A stretch of DNA of 64,000 nucleotides from Paracoccaceae bacterium (lineage in GTDB: Bacteria > Pseudomonadota > Alphaproteobacteria > Rhodobacterales > Rhodobacteraceae), in the NCBI GenBank assembly GCA_014872875.1, contig WKFI01000012.1:248001-312000 (forward strand), read 5' to 3'. The stretch's first letter is position 1, and every line of letters starts with the position of its first letter. The translations under genes and the position numbers were made by a program. The notes beneath the pieces are model-generated. The model ran no database searches. It saw only the letters and a program-made list of their open reading frames with translations, and had not been told where the DNA came from. This document shows, piece after piece, positions 25,677 through 34,869 of this stretch.

Positions 25677-28094
25677 TTATGCCCTCAACCGATCATTCTC
25701 GGGATCATAGAAGGGCACGGTTGCAACGGTCGCCTTGACCGGCACGCCCAGCACTTCGATCTCGTAGACGTCACCGGGGTTCGACGGCTCGGTCAGGTAC
25801 CCCAGCGCTATCCGCTTGCCGATGCGGAAGCCTGTCCCGCCCGAGCTGACATAGCCCACCGGCTTGCCATCGCGACAGATCGGATCAGACGACAGTGCGT
25901 CGGCGCCGTGGCCTTCCAATACGAAAGCGGTGAAGTGATAGTCCTTCTCCTGATCCGCCTGCGCCAGGAAGGCGTCGCGGCCGACAAAGCTCTCTTTCTT
26001 CTTGCTGACGAACCGGTCCAAGCCCGCGTCAAAGGCGGTGTATTCGATGCCGAAATCCGCGCCCCAGCCGTGATAACCCTTTTCTAGACGCATCGCGTTC
26101 AACCCGTAGGAGCCGAACTCGACCATGCCCTTGTCGGCGCCCTGCTCCATGATCGCCTCATAGACCTTGACCAGATCGTCGCTGCGCAAATGCAGCTCCC
26201 AGCCCAGCTCGCCCACATAGGACACGCGCAGCGCAATCACCGGCGCGCCGGCGATGGTGATCTCGCGCACCGACATCCAGGGGGCGTATTCCTTCGACAG
26301 ATCATCGTCGGTCAACGGCTGCAACACGTCGCGCGATTTCGGACCCATCACCATCAGCGCCGCGTCGAATTCCGACCCGCGCTTCAGCGAAACGCCATCT
26401 TCGGGCAGGTATTGCGACATCCAGTCATGGTCGCGCTGATCGGCCAGCGTCGGCCCGCACAGCAGGTATTTGTCCTCGCCCAGACGCGCAATCGTCGCCT
26501 CGGACCAGATCTTGCCCTTGGGCGTCAGCATATAGGACAGCTTGACCCGGCCGACCTTGGGCATTGCGCCGCAGAACACTTCGTTCAGGAACTCGGTCGC
26601 CTTTGGCCCCTCAACCTCATACCGAGTGAACCCGCCGTGATCCATCACGCCCACACTGTCGCGCACGCCTTCGCATTCGGCCTTGACCGCGTCATGCCAG
26701 CACTCGTGGTGGAAGCTCAGCGCGCCATCATTCTTGATCGCATCGGTTTCAAACCAGAACGCGCGCTCCCAACCGGCAACCTGCCCGAACTGAGCGCCCT
26801 TGGCTTTCAGCGTGTCATAGAGCGGTGTGGTCTGCACCGGACGCGCCGATTTCCACAGACGGTGCGGATAGGGGATCGCATATTGGTTTTCATAGAGCTC
26901 GCTCGACCGTTTCACGGTGTAATCAAACGTCGCCCATTCCTCACCAAACCGGCGCGGATCCCAGAAGGACATGTCCCATTCGGTCTCGCCTTCGGTGATC
27001 CATTCGGTCAGCGTTTTGGCCGCCGCAGCCGAATGGGTGATGCCGACGGGGAAGCAGCAGGCGTGGTAAAAGTTCGGCAAACCGAATGCGGGGCCACACA
27101 GCGGCGCGCCATCTGGGCTGTAGGGGATCGGGCCGTTCACGAAACGGCTCACACCCGCCTCACCCAGCAGCGGCACATGCTCCAGCGCGGCCTCGAGGAT
27201 TTCGGCGATGTCATCGACGCTGTCTGGGTACAGCTGGTTGGCAAAGCAATCCGGCATCCCGTCGAGCCAGGCCGGGCGACCTTCGTGACCATACGATCCC
27301 AGCAGCAGGCCGTTCCGCTCACGGCGCAGATAATACATGATGTCTGGATCCCGGACGAGCGGGAAGTTTTCCGGGTTGGCCTCCAGTTCCGGCAGGCTGT
27401 CGGTCACCAGATACTGGTGTTCCAGCGTGACGACGGGCAGTTTCTGCCCCACCATCTCACCCACCACGCGGCCATAATAGCCACCAGCGTTGATCACGAT
27501 ATCCGCGATCACATTGCCCTTGTCGGTCACCACCTCCCACTCGCCCGAGGGGCGGCGGTTGATGCCGGTAACTTGGGTAAAGCGTGCGATTTCAGCGCCC
27601 AGATCCCGTGAGCCTTTGGCCAGGGCTTGCGTCAACTGCGAGGGGTCCACATCGCCCTCATACGGGTCCAGAATCCCGCCGATGATGCTGTCACCCGAGC
27701 TGAAATAGGGGTGCATGTCGTCCATCTCGGACGGGGTCAGCATGGCCATGTCATAGCCCAACCCTTTGGAGATGCCCACCAGATGGCGGAACAGGTCCAT
27801 GCGTTCTTCGGTATGCGCGGGCCAGAAGGCGCCGGTGTGGCGGTAGGTGATCGGATAATCGACCTCGTCCGCCAGATCCTTGTAGAGCCGCCAAGCATAG
27901 TTGCCCGCGCGCATGCCGCCCCAGCTGTTGGCGTAGGTCGGGATATTGCCCGCCGCGTGCCAAGTCGACCCGCTGGTCAGTTCGTTCTTTTCAATCAGCA
28001 GCGTGTCGGTCACGCCCTCCTTGGCCAGGTGATAGAGGGTCGAAACGCCGACCGCACCGCCCCCGATGATGACAACTTTGGCTTGGGTTTTCAT
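25677..28094 (-). CDS. dimethylglycine/sarcosine dehydrogenase-like flavoprotein with GcvT domain, copy 2
   Basis: The product is 805 residues with the same two-domain plan as its neighbour: VVIIGGGAVGVSTLYHLAKE, SGSTWHAAGNIPTYANSWGG with the covalent-FAD His position kept, then a GcvT half containing VGELGWELHLRSDDLVKVYE and RLEKGYHGWGADFG. The two are clear paralogues yet well diverged, which suggests successive demethylations of two related N-methyl compounds rather than simple dosage. It lies four bases after the MttB-family gene, so the three genes form one operon. Confidence 0.9.
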   Translation of the reverse strand: MKTQAKVVIIGGGAVGVSTLYHLAKEGVTDTLLIEKNELTSGSTWHAAGNIPTYANSWGGMRAGNYAWRLYKDLADEVDYPITYRHTGAFWPAHTEERMDLFRHLVGISKGLGYDMAMLTPSEMDDMHPYFSSGDSIIGGILDPYEGDVDPSQLTQALAKGSRDLGAEIARFTQVTGINRRPSGEWEVVTDKGNVIADIVINAGGYYGRVVGEMVGQKLPVVTLEHQYLVTDSLPELEANPENFPLVRDPDIMYYLRRERNGLLLGSYGHEGRPAWLDGMPDCFANQLYPDSVDDIAEILEAALEHVPLLGEAGVSRFVNGPIPYSPDGAPLCGPAFGLPNFYHACCFPVGITHSAAAAKTLTEWITEGETEWDMSFWDPRRFGEEWATFDYTVKRSSELYENQYAIPYPHRLWKSARPVQTTPLYDTLKAKGAQFGQVAGWERAFWFETDAIKNDGALSFHHECWHDAVKAECEGVRDSVGVMDHGGFTRYEVEGPKATEFLNEVFCGAMPKVGRVKLSYMLTPKGKIWSEATIARLGEDKYLLCGPTLADQRDHDWMSQYLPEDGVSLKRGSEFDAALMVMGPKSRDVLQPLTDDDLSKEYAPWMSVREITIAGAPVIALRVSYVGELGWELHLRSDDLVKVYEAIMEQGADKGMVEFGSYGLNAMRLEKGYHGWGADFGIEYTAFDAGLDRFVSKKKESFVGRDAFLAQADQEKDYHFTAFVLEGHGADALSSDPICRDGKPVGYVSSGGTGFRIGKRIALGYLTEPSNPGDVYEIEVLGVPVKATVATVPFYDPENDRLRA

Positions 28095-28098
28095 GGGC

Positions 28099-29601
28099 TC
28101 AGGCTTTCAGATGAATGGGCAGACGCGCGCGCAGGGCGGCTTCGATATCTGCAGGCAGGTGGGTCGGCGCAGGCTGCGCCTCGATGTCGGCGACGCGGGC
28201 GATAGCCTTGTCCCAGACGGTCTGCGCGCCGCTTTCAAGCCAGTCGTTCACGCTCTGGCGGTCGCCCAGTTTGGGATAGACATATTCCTTGGTCATCAGG
28301 TCCAGCGTCTGCGCGGTACCGAGGAAGTGCCCCTCGCCGGTCACGACCTCTTCGATCATGTCCAGATCAATCGAGTCTTCGAACATTTCGACCCCACGAA
28401 CCGACCGCAGGATGGCGCCGCACATGTCATTGTCGATCACCAGCGCCTCCTTGCTGGCCGCCATGATCGACCCCAACATGCCAACCGACAGGTTGATCAT
28501 GTCCGCGCCCCCTTGCGCGGCAAGCGCGATGGTATAGCCCTTTTCATAACCCGACTGCGCATCCGCGGTCTTGGCGTCGGTCATGCCCGCAGACACGGTA
28601 GATGGCAGTCCAAGGTTCAACAGCAACTGCGCGGCGGCGGCGTTGGCCACAGCGGCCTCGCCCGAGCCACCTGTCATGGCGCCGGTCCGCAGGTCCGAGA
28701 TGAAGGGCAGGAAAGCGAGGATACAGGGAAAGCCCGGCTGCATCATGTTGACCAACACCAGACCGGCCAGCGATTCCGCCAGACCCTGCGCCAGCGCACC
28801 CGCCAAGGACGCAGGGCTGGTCGCGCCCGCCTGCGCGGCGGAACAAATCTGCAGCGGCATCCCCAGACGCACGCATTCGAACATCACGCCACAGGCCTCC
28901 TCCGCCAGCGTCAGCGGCGGCACTACGTGACAGATCGAGGCGAAACAGAACGGCTGTTTGCGGAATGCGCCCTCGCCTCCCAGCGCCTCGTCGAACATGT
29001 CAATCACGGGGTCTACGTTTGCCGGCTCAAAGAAGCTGGTACCGATGGGTTTGGACGTCGCCTTCATCGCTGCAAAGGCGGTGTTGATGTCGAGCGCCAG
29101 CGGATCCTCAAGATCCCGCGCCACAACGGGACGCAGGGAATAGTGGATGCTGTCACAGACATCGACAATCCTCATAAGGCCATAAAGATCCTGCAGCGTG
29201 CTGTCGCGGAAGGTGTTCGTGGCCGAATCCAGAATTTGGACAGCAGCGCCGCCGGTGCCGATATGCACCTTGCCGCCGCCAACCTCGATCCCGCGGTCGC
29301 GCACGAAACCGGGCAGTTCAACCCGTTTGCAGGCTTTCGCGATCATATCTTCGACCAGCGGCCTGGGAAAGGTGATCCGCCCATCCGCGCGTGCCACCGC
29401 GCCGTTGCTCAGCGCCAATTCGCGAATGTCTTCAGGAGCTTGCGACACGCCGATCCGTTCCAGGATTTCAAAAGCCGTGTCCGTGATATGTGCAAGCTTG
29501 CTGTCAGTCAGCGGCATGAAACGACCGCCCTGAGGCGGAAGGGTCATCTGTGGCGCGGAAGAGGAGGCCGCGCCCCCCCGTTTCGATCGTGTTCGCCGCA
29601 T
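28099..29601 (-). CDS. trimethylamine methyltransferase (MttB) family protein, non-pyrrolysine
   Basis: The product is 500 residues. The start at 29601 keeps the basic Arg-Arg-Gly-Gly-like N-terminus usual for the family and has GAGG upstream. Conserved stretches include FMPLTDSKLAHITDTAFEIL, GAMTGGSGEAAVANAAAAQL and QGGADMINLSVGMLGSIMAA. The frame has no internal amber codon, so it belongs to the non-pyrrolysine group, whose studied members demethylate quaternary amines such as glycine betaine, proline betaine, carnitine or gamma-butyrobetaine onto a corrinoid protein. No corrinoid protein or activase gene lies in the window. The two DMGDH-like genes follow directly, fitting a betaine to dimethylated to monomethylated series. 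Confidence 0.88.
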   Translation of the reverse strand: MRRTRSKRGGAASSSAPQMTLPPQGGRFMPLTDSKLAHITDTAFEILERIGVSQAPEDIRELALSNGAVARADGRITFPRPLVEDMIAKACKRVELPGFVRDRGIEVGGGKVHIGTGGAAVQILDSATNTFRDSTLQDLYGLMRIVDVCDSIHYSLRPVVARDLEDPLALDINTAFAAMKATSKPIGTSFFEPANVDPVIDMFDEALGGEGAFRKQPFCFASICHVVPPLTLAEEACGVMFECVRLGMPLQICSAAQAGATSPASLAGALAQGLAESLAGLVLVNMMQPGFPCILAFLPFISDLRTGAMTGGSGEAAVANAAAAQLLLNLGLPSTVSAGMTDAKTADAQSGYEKGYTIALAAQGGADMINLSVGMLGSIMAASKEALVIDNDMCGAILRSVRGVEMFEDSIDLDMIEEVVTGEGHFLGTAQTLDLMTKEYVYPKLGDRQSVNDWLESGAQTVWDKAIARVADIEAQPAPTHLPADIEAALRARLPIHLKA

Positions 29602-29785
29602 GAGCGCGTCCTCAATGATGTCATTTGTCGGCGCATATTAGGAAGGCTTCATAATTAGCTCAATTCCATTATTTGCAATCTTTTGTGAATGATTTTCACT
29701 CAACTACACCACCCCCCCTTTAAGCCAAAGGGACCAGCCTCAGCCAGTCCCCCGTCTCTTGCTTGTACGTGGCGCGGAACGATAA
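29602..29785 (-). promoter_or_regulatory. intergenic region upstream of mttB-family operon
   Basis: These 184 bases separate the ABC importer ATPase gene from the mttB-family gene. Bases 29640-29710 are AT-rich and are the probable promoter for the mttB/DMGDH operon. A short GGGAC/GTCCC stem near 29730-29750 could weakly end the upstream transcript. No clear operator is seen. Confidence 0.4.
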
Positions 29786-31423
29786 TCAGGCGCTTTGGGC
29801 CACGCGCTCCGCCAGAACCCGGTCCAGCCAACCCGGATCCATCTCCGGCACAGAGGATAACAGAAGATCCGTGTACGGCGCGTGAGGCGGCGTGAAAATC
29901 TGCGCCTTGGCCCCCTGCTCCACTATGCGCCCGTGCTGCATCACCACCACTTCGTCAGCAATCGCCCGCACTGTCGAGATGTCATGGGTGATGAACATGT
30001 AGGCCAGGTCGTGCTCCCGCTGCAGCTTGTCCAACAGACGCAGAATGCCTTCGGCGACCAGCTGATCCAACGCCGAGGTCACCTCGTCACAGATCACCAA
30101 TCTGGGCGAAGCCGCCAAGGCACGGGCGATCCCGATCCGCTGCTTTTGACCGCCGGACAGTTCGGACGGCAACCGGTTGATAAACTGATCCGGTTCCAAC
30201 TCGATGTCACGCAACAGGGCCCGGATCTCCTCGGTCAACTGTTTGCCCTTGAGCCCGCGATAATAGGTCATCGGACGACCGATGATGTCGCGTATCCTTT
30301 GCTTGGGATTCAGCGCCGTGTCGGCCATCTGATAGATCATCTGAACCGCCTGCAACTCGGCCTTGCTGCGTTTACGGAACTCCGGCGCAAGGGCCGCACC
30401 GTTCAGCACCATGTTGCCGGACACCGGGGGCAACAGCCCCATCAGGCTCCGCGCCGTGGTGGACTTGCCCGACCCGCTTTCGCCCACGACCGCCACCGTG
30501 CGGCCCGCGTGAAAGTCGATGGACACGTCATTCAGAACAGGCTTGGACATGCCCGGATATTGCGCGGTGACATTCCTCAGCGACACTACTGGGACCTGCC
30601 CCTCGGCCACGGCAGGCTTGGCTGCGGCCTTGAAGGACCGCACCGCCCAAAGCGACTTTGTGTAATCCTGCTGAGGCGCGTTCAACATGGTCGCGGTGTC
30701 GGCGCTTTCCACCTCGGCGCCATGACGCAGCACCATGATCCGGTCCGCCATCTGTGCCACAACCGCCAGATCATGGGTGATATAGATGGCCGAGGTCCCG
30801 AACTCCTCGACGATGTTGCGGATGGCCGATAGCACTTCGATCTGCGTGGTGACATCCAGTGCCGTGGTCGGTTCGTCAAAGATGATCAGATCGGGACGGC
30901 ACGCCATGGCCATTGCGGTCATCGCACGTTGCAACTGTCCGCCCGAAACCTGATGCGGATAGCGAAAGCCGATCTCTTCGGGGTTGGGCAATTGCAGCTG
31001 CCGGTACAGGTCGATGGCGTCCTTCTGTGCGTCTTCCCGCGACATCACACCCCGGCGCACCGGGAACTCGGTATGCTGGTTGATCAACTTGAAGGCCGGA
31101 TTGAAGCTGGCCGCCGCCGATTGCGCCACATAGGCGATGCGCGTGGACCGGAGGTTACGCCGGGTTTCGCGATCCGCCCCGGTCAGTTCGATGCCATCGA
31201 AATGGACCGACCCGCTCGAAAACCGGCAGCCGTCCCGCACATAGCCCATGGCGCCCAGCCCGATTGTGGACTTGCCCGCACCGCTTTCCCCGATCAGGCC
31301 CAGCACTTCGCCTTTGCCCAGGGTCAGATCAACGCCTTTGACGATGGTTTTCCAGCGGTCCTCGGACAAACCTTCGATCTGTAAATTCTCTACCCTCAAC
31401 AGAGGGGATTGTGTCTCGGTCAT
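29786..31423 (-). CDS. oligopeptide-type ABC transporter ATPase, fused DppD-DppF
   Basis: The product is 545 residues with two complete nucleotide-binding domains. The first has Walker A GESGAGKST near residue 41 and ABC signature VSGGQLQRAM; the second has GESGSGKST and LSGGQKQRIG, each followed by Walker B (LIIFDEPTTA and LVICDEVTSA). It replaces separate DppD and DppF subunits. It is the last gene of the dioxygenase-dppABC-DF set and energises uptake through the two permeases upstream. Confidence 0.93.
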   Translation of the reverse strand: MTETQSPLLRVENLQIEGLSEDRWKTIVKGVDLTLGKGEVLGLIGESGAGKSTIGLGAMGYVRDGCRFSSGSVHFDGIELTGADRETRRNLRSTRIAYVAQSAAASFNPAFKLINQHTEFPVRRGVMSREDAQKDAIDLYRQLQLPNPEEIGFRYPHQVSGGQLQRAMTAMAMACRPDLIIFDEPTTALDVTTQIEVLSAIRNIVEEFGTSAIYITHDLAVVAQMADRIMVLRHGAEVESADTATMLNAPQQDYTKSLWAVRSFKAAAKPAVAEGQVPVVSLRNVTAQYPGMSKPVLNDVSIDFHAGRTVAVVGESGSGKSTTARSLMGLLPPVSGNMVLNGAALAPEFRKRSKAELQAVQMIYQMADTALNPKQRIRDIIGRPMTYYRGLKGKQLTEEIRALLRDIELEPDQFINRLPSELSGGQKQRIGIARALAASPRLVICDEVTSALDQLVAEGILRLLDKLQREHDLAYMFITHDISTVRAIADEVVVMQHGRIVEQGAKAQIFTPPHAPYTDLLLSSVPEMDPGWLDRVLAERVAQSA

Positions 31424-31433
31424 GGTGTTCCCC

Positions 31434-32267
31434 TCAGGTTTTCAGGCCGCTGGCCTTGTGCAGCATCCAATCGACGATGAAATTCACGGCAACGGTCAAC
31501 AGCCCGATGGCCGCCGCCGGGATCAGCGGCGTAAGATCACCAAAGGTAATGAGCGAAGCGTTTTCGCGGACCATCGACCCCCAGTCTGCCGCTGGTGGCT
31601 GGATGCCCAAACCCAGAAAGGACAGCCCGGAAATGGTCAGGAACACGAAGCAGAAGCGCAGGCCAAACTCGGCCACCAGCGGCGGCGCCGCATTGGGCAG
31701 GATTTCCTTGCGCATGATCCACCACAGGCCTTCGCCACGCACCTGCGCGGCCTCGACATAATCCATCACCACGATCCCCATCGCGACCGCGCGCGCGATC
31801 CGATAGACAAAGGTGGCATAGATCAGCGCAATGACCCCGATCAGGCTGGTAACCGACGCGCCAAAGATCGTCAGCAGCAACAGCGCAAAGATCAGCGTCG
31901 GAATGGAAATCACGACATCAACGGCCCGCGACAGCAGCTGATCGACCCAGCCCTGCAACACGGCCGCAAAGAAACCCGCCGTACTGCCCACGACAAAGGC
32001 AATGATGGTGGTCAGCAGCGCAATACCGATGGTGTTGCGCGCGCCATAGATCATCCGCGTGGCCATGTCCCGGCCCAGACTGTCCGTTCCCAGCCAATTC
32101 TCGGTGGTCCAGGGCTGATACTCCCACCCGACAACCTCGCTTTCCCCGAACGGGGCCAGCAGCGGTGCAAAAAGGGCGACAAGGATATACAACAACACGA
32201 CCACGACACCGAATTTCGCGGTCAGGGGCGCCTTGCCCAATTCATGCAGAAACCCATTCATGGTCAT
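31434..32267 (-). CDS. ABC transporter permease (DppC/OppC type)
   Basis: The product is 277 residues. It has an N-terminal membrane anchor and the EAA-like loop EAAQVRGEGLWWIMRKEILP, and contains WLGTDSLGRDMATRMIYGAR, the DppC landmark. It forms the channel together with the upstream permease, whose end it overlaps by four bases. Confidence 0.93.
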   Translation of the reverse strand: MTMNGFLHELGKAPLTAKFGVVVVLLYILVALFAPLLAPFGESEVVGWEYQPWTTENWLGTDSLGRDMATRMIYGARNTIGIALLTTIIAFVVGSTAGFFAAVLQGWVDQLLSRAVDVVISIPTLIFALLLLTIFGASVTSLIGVIALIYATFVYRIARAVAMGIVVMDYVEAAQVRGEGLWWIMRKEILPNAAPPLVAEFGLRFCFVFLTISGLSFLGLGIQPPAADWGSMVRENASLITFGDLTPLIPAAAIGLLTVAVNFIVDWMLHKASGLKT

Positions 32268-33220
32268 TTCCTGTGCAGCAGGCGCGGGTTCGATGCGATC
32301 GAGATCAGATCGGACGCCAGGTTGAAGAGGATGTATGTGGCGGCAAACAGCAGGCAGGCGGTCTGCACCACGGTAAAGTCACGCTTGGCGACGCTGTCCA
32401 CCAACAGCTGCCCCATGCCCGGATAGACAAAGACCACCTCGACGATCACCACGCCGACAATCAGGTAGGCCAGATTGATGGCAATCACGGTGACAATCGG
32501 TGCAATGGCGTTGGGCAAGGCGTGGATCACGATCAGACGCCTTTGGCTGGCGCCTTTCAGTTGCGCCATCTCGATATATGGCAGCGCCAGCAGGTTGATC
32601 AGCGACGCCCGCGTCATCCGCATCATGTGTGCCGTCACGATCAGCGTAAGGGTCAGGGCCGGCAGGAACGTGCGATAGATCCGGTCGCCCAGACTGGCGT
32701 CTTCGGACAGGTTGGCGATCGAGGGGAACAACGCAAATTCAACGGCAAACAGCCAGACCAGGATATAGCCGACAAAGAACTCCGGCACCGAAATCGCGGT
32801 CAGCGTCGCGACGTTGATCGACTTGTCCAGCAAGGTTTCACGATACAGGGCCGAAACCACCCCCAGCAGCACCGCCAGCGGTACCGAAATCAGGGCCGCG
32901 AACCCGGCCAGAAAGAAGGTGTTGTAGAGCCGTTCACTGATCAAATCCCAGATCGGCAGTCCCGAGATCAGCGAATTTCCAAGATCCCCCTGCAGAAACC
33001 CGCCAAACCAGGCCAGGTAACGGGTATGTGCAGGCTGATCGAGCCCCAGTTCACGCCGAAAGGCCGCGAGGTTTTCCGGCGTGGCGGACTGGCCCAGCAC
33101 CTGCTGGGCAACGTCCCCCGGCAAAAGCTCGATCGACAGGAAGATCACGAGGGACACGACAAACAGGGTCAAAAGGCCAAGCGCCAGTCGCTGGACGAAC
33201 AGCCTGAGAAGATGGTGCAT
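32264..33220 (-). CDS. ABC transporter permease (DppB/OppB type)
   Basis: The product is 318 residues with six predicted membrane helices. It begins with the DppB-type anchor FVQRLALGLLTLFVVSLVIF, followed by SIELLPGDVAQQVLGQ, and has the late loop MRMTRASLINLLALPYIEMA. The partner DppC overlaps it by four bases. A strong hairpin separates it from the binding-protein gene. Confidence 0.93.
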   Translation of the reverse strand: MHHLLRLFVQRLALGLLTLFVVSLVIFLSIELLPGDVAQQVLGQSATPENLAAFRRELGLDQPAHTRYLAWFGGFLQGDLGNSLISGLPIWDLISERLYNTFFLAGFAALISVPLAVLLGVVSALYRETLLDKSINVATLTAISVPEFFVGYILVWLFAVEFALFPSIANLSEDASLGDRIYRTFLPALTLTLIVTAHMMRMTRASLINLLALPYIEMAQLKGASQRRLIVIHALPNAIAPIVTVIAINLAYLIVGVVIVEVVFVYPGMGQLLVDSVAKRDFTVVQTACLLFAATYILFNLASDLISIASNPRLLHRK

Positions 33221-33245
33221 GAGGTATCTCTGAAACGGGTTTCAG

Positions 33246-33279
33246 ACCGTTTGGCGGGACGCCTGCCCCGCCAAACGGT
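33246..33279 (-). terminator. intercistronic hairpin after the binding-protein gene
   Basis: ACCGTTTGGCGGG and CCCGCCAAACGGT form a perfect 13-bp stem around an 8-base loop, ten bases after the binding-protein stop. No U-run follows on the minus strand, so message stabilisation with partial attenuation of the permease genes is likely. Confidence 0.7.
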
Positions 33280-33288
33280 TCTATCTTG

Positions 33289-34842
33289 TCAGGCTTTCCA
33301 CCAGCGCTCGATGGCTTTGTAGCCATCCAGCGACCAGTTCGAGGCCACATCGTCGCCGTGGTGCACATCGGCACGGCGGGCATAGACAAAGTTGCGGAAG
33401 AACGGGATGACCGAACCGCCTTCGTCGCGCAGGATCGCCTGCATGTCGCCATACATCTGCGCCCGCTTGGCGTCGTCCAGCTCGGACCGCGCCGCCAGCA
33501 TCAGCTGCTGGAAACTGTCGTTGCTGAACTGGCTCTCGTTCCAGTCGCCGCCCTTGGAATACGCGGTGGCAAAGATCATGTCCGGCACCGGACGCGCACC
33601 CCAGGAGCTGGTGAAGAAGGGCTTCTTCATCCACACGTCGGACCAGTAGCCATCACCCGGCTCGCGGGTGACCTGCAGGTCGATCCCGGCGGGCGCCGCA
33701 TGTTCACGATACAGGGTCACCGCGTCCACGGCCCCGGCAAACAGCGAATCCGACACGCTGAGCGAGACACTCAGGCTGTCCAACCCGGCTTCTTTCAGGT
33801 GGAACTTCGCCTTGTCCGGATCATAAGCGCGCTGTTCCAGCCCGGCATCGAAGAACGGCATCGACGGGGCAACCGGGTGGTCGTTTGCCACGGTGCCGTG
33901 GCCGCGCAGAACCTGCTTGACCAACGCTTCGCGATCGACACCGTATTTCAGCGCCAGACGCACGTTGTTGTCGCTGAACGGTGCTTGCGAGCTCTGCATT
34001 GCAAAGGTCGGGTGGAAGCCGCCGGAAATCGACTCAATCTCCACGTTCTTGTCACGTCCCAACAGACCCAGCGTCTTGTACTCGGCCGACTGGACCGCGT
34101 CGATTTCACCGGTGACCAGTGCGGTGGTGGCCGCGCCACTGTCCGAGATCAGCAACAGTTCGACCGTGTCGAAATGGGCCGCGCCGTCTTTCCAGTAATC
34201 GGGGTTGCGCTTGAGCACGGTTTTCACACCGGGCTTCCAGCTGTCCAGCGTGTAGCCGCCGGTGCCGGTTCCGGACATGTCCAGAGTGCCATCGCCGTTC
34301 ACTGGCATGATCTGGAAATGGTAGTCCGACAGGATGAACGGGAAGTCGGCATTCGGCGCCGACAGGGTGACAACCACGCCATCGCTGCCTTCGGCTACGA
34401 TATCCTCGACACCCGCCAACAGTGATTTCGCGCCCGAGGTCGACTCCTCGCCCCGGTGCAGGTTGAGCGATGCGATGACGTCTTCGGGGGCCAGCGACTT
34501 GCCATTGTGGAAGGTCACACCCTGCCGCAGTTTGAAGACCCAGGTCTTGGCGTCGTCCGACGACCAGCTGACTGCCAATTCCGGCTTCAGCTTGTTGTCC
34601 GATCCGATCTCGGTCAGGTTGTTGCGCAGCGCCCACCCTACCATGATCTGCTGCGAGCCGCTGGCCTCGGCCGGGTTCAACGTGTCACTGGTGCCGCCCT
34701 GATTGACCGACAGGCGGAAGGTGCCGCCTTTTTGCGGCTGCGCCTGCGCGGCGCGGGGCATCTGGGACAGCCCGACCAGAGCCGCGGATCCTGCCAGAAA
34801 GCCGCGACGGCCAATCTGCAGGTTCGATCCGAATTTCTTCAC
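33289..34842 (-). CDS. ABC transporter substrate-binding protein, family 5 (DppA type), Tat-exported
   Basis: The product is 517 residues. The N-terminus has Gly-Arg-Arg-Gly-Phe-Leu in front of a hydrophobic stretch, a twin-arginine signal, ending near RAAQA. The mature chain shows family 5 features: GGTFRLSVNQGGTSDTLNPA, VTFHNGKSLAPEDVIASLNL and VRLALKYGVDREALVKQVLR. Family 5 proteins bind peptides, opines, nickel or quaternary amines. With an MttB homologue and DMGDH-like genes downstream, an N-methylated amino acid or a peptide of one is a reasonable guess. Confidence 0.9.
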   Translation of the reverse strand: MKKFGSNLQIGRRGFLAGSAALVGLSQMPRAAQAQPQKGGTFRLSVNQGGTSDTLNPAEASGSQQIMVGWALRNNLTEIGSDNKLKPELAVSWSSDDAKTWVFKLRQGVTFHNGKSLAPEDVIASLNLHRGEESTSGAKSLLAGVEDIVAEGSDGVVVTLSAPNADFPFILSDYHFQIMPVNGDGTLDMSGTGTGGYTLDSWKPGVKTVLKRNPDYWKDGAAHFDTVELLLISDSGAATTALVTGEIDAVQSAEYKTLGLLGRDKNVEIESISGGFHPTFAMQSSQAPFSDNNVRLALKYGVDREALVKQVLRGHGTVANDHPVAPSMPFFDAGLEQRAYDPDKAKFHLKEAGLDSLSVSLSVSDSLFAGAVDAVTLYREHAAPAGIDLQVTREPGDGYWSDVWMKKPFFTSSWGARPVPDMIFATAYSKGGDWNESQFSNDSFQQLMLAARSELDDAKRAQMYGDMQAILRDEGGSVIPFFRNFVYARRADVHHGDDVASNWSLDGYKAIERWWKA

Positions 34843-34869
34843 TTCAGTTTCCTCCCTTCAAGGTAACTC

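Noticed and set aside
24561-26087. A 508-residue open frame on the plus strand across the two DMGDH-like genes
   Set aside because: It is antisense to two well-supported flavoprotein genes and has the Arg/His-rich composition of a GC-rich shadow frame; no domain is recognisable.
28066-29658. A 530-residue open frame antisense to the mttB-family gene
   Set aside because: The opposite strand encodes a clear MttB homologue; this frame lacks any motif and a plausible ribosome binding site.
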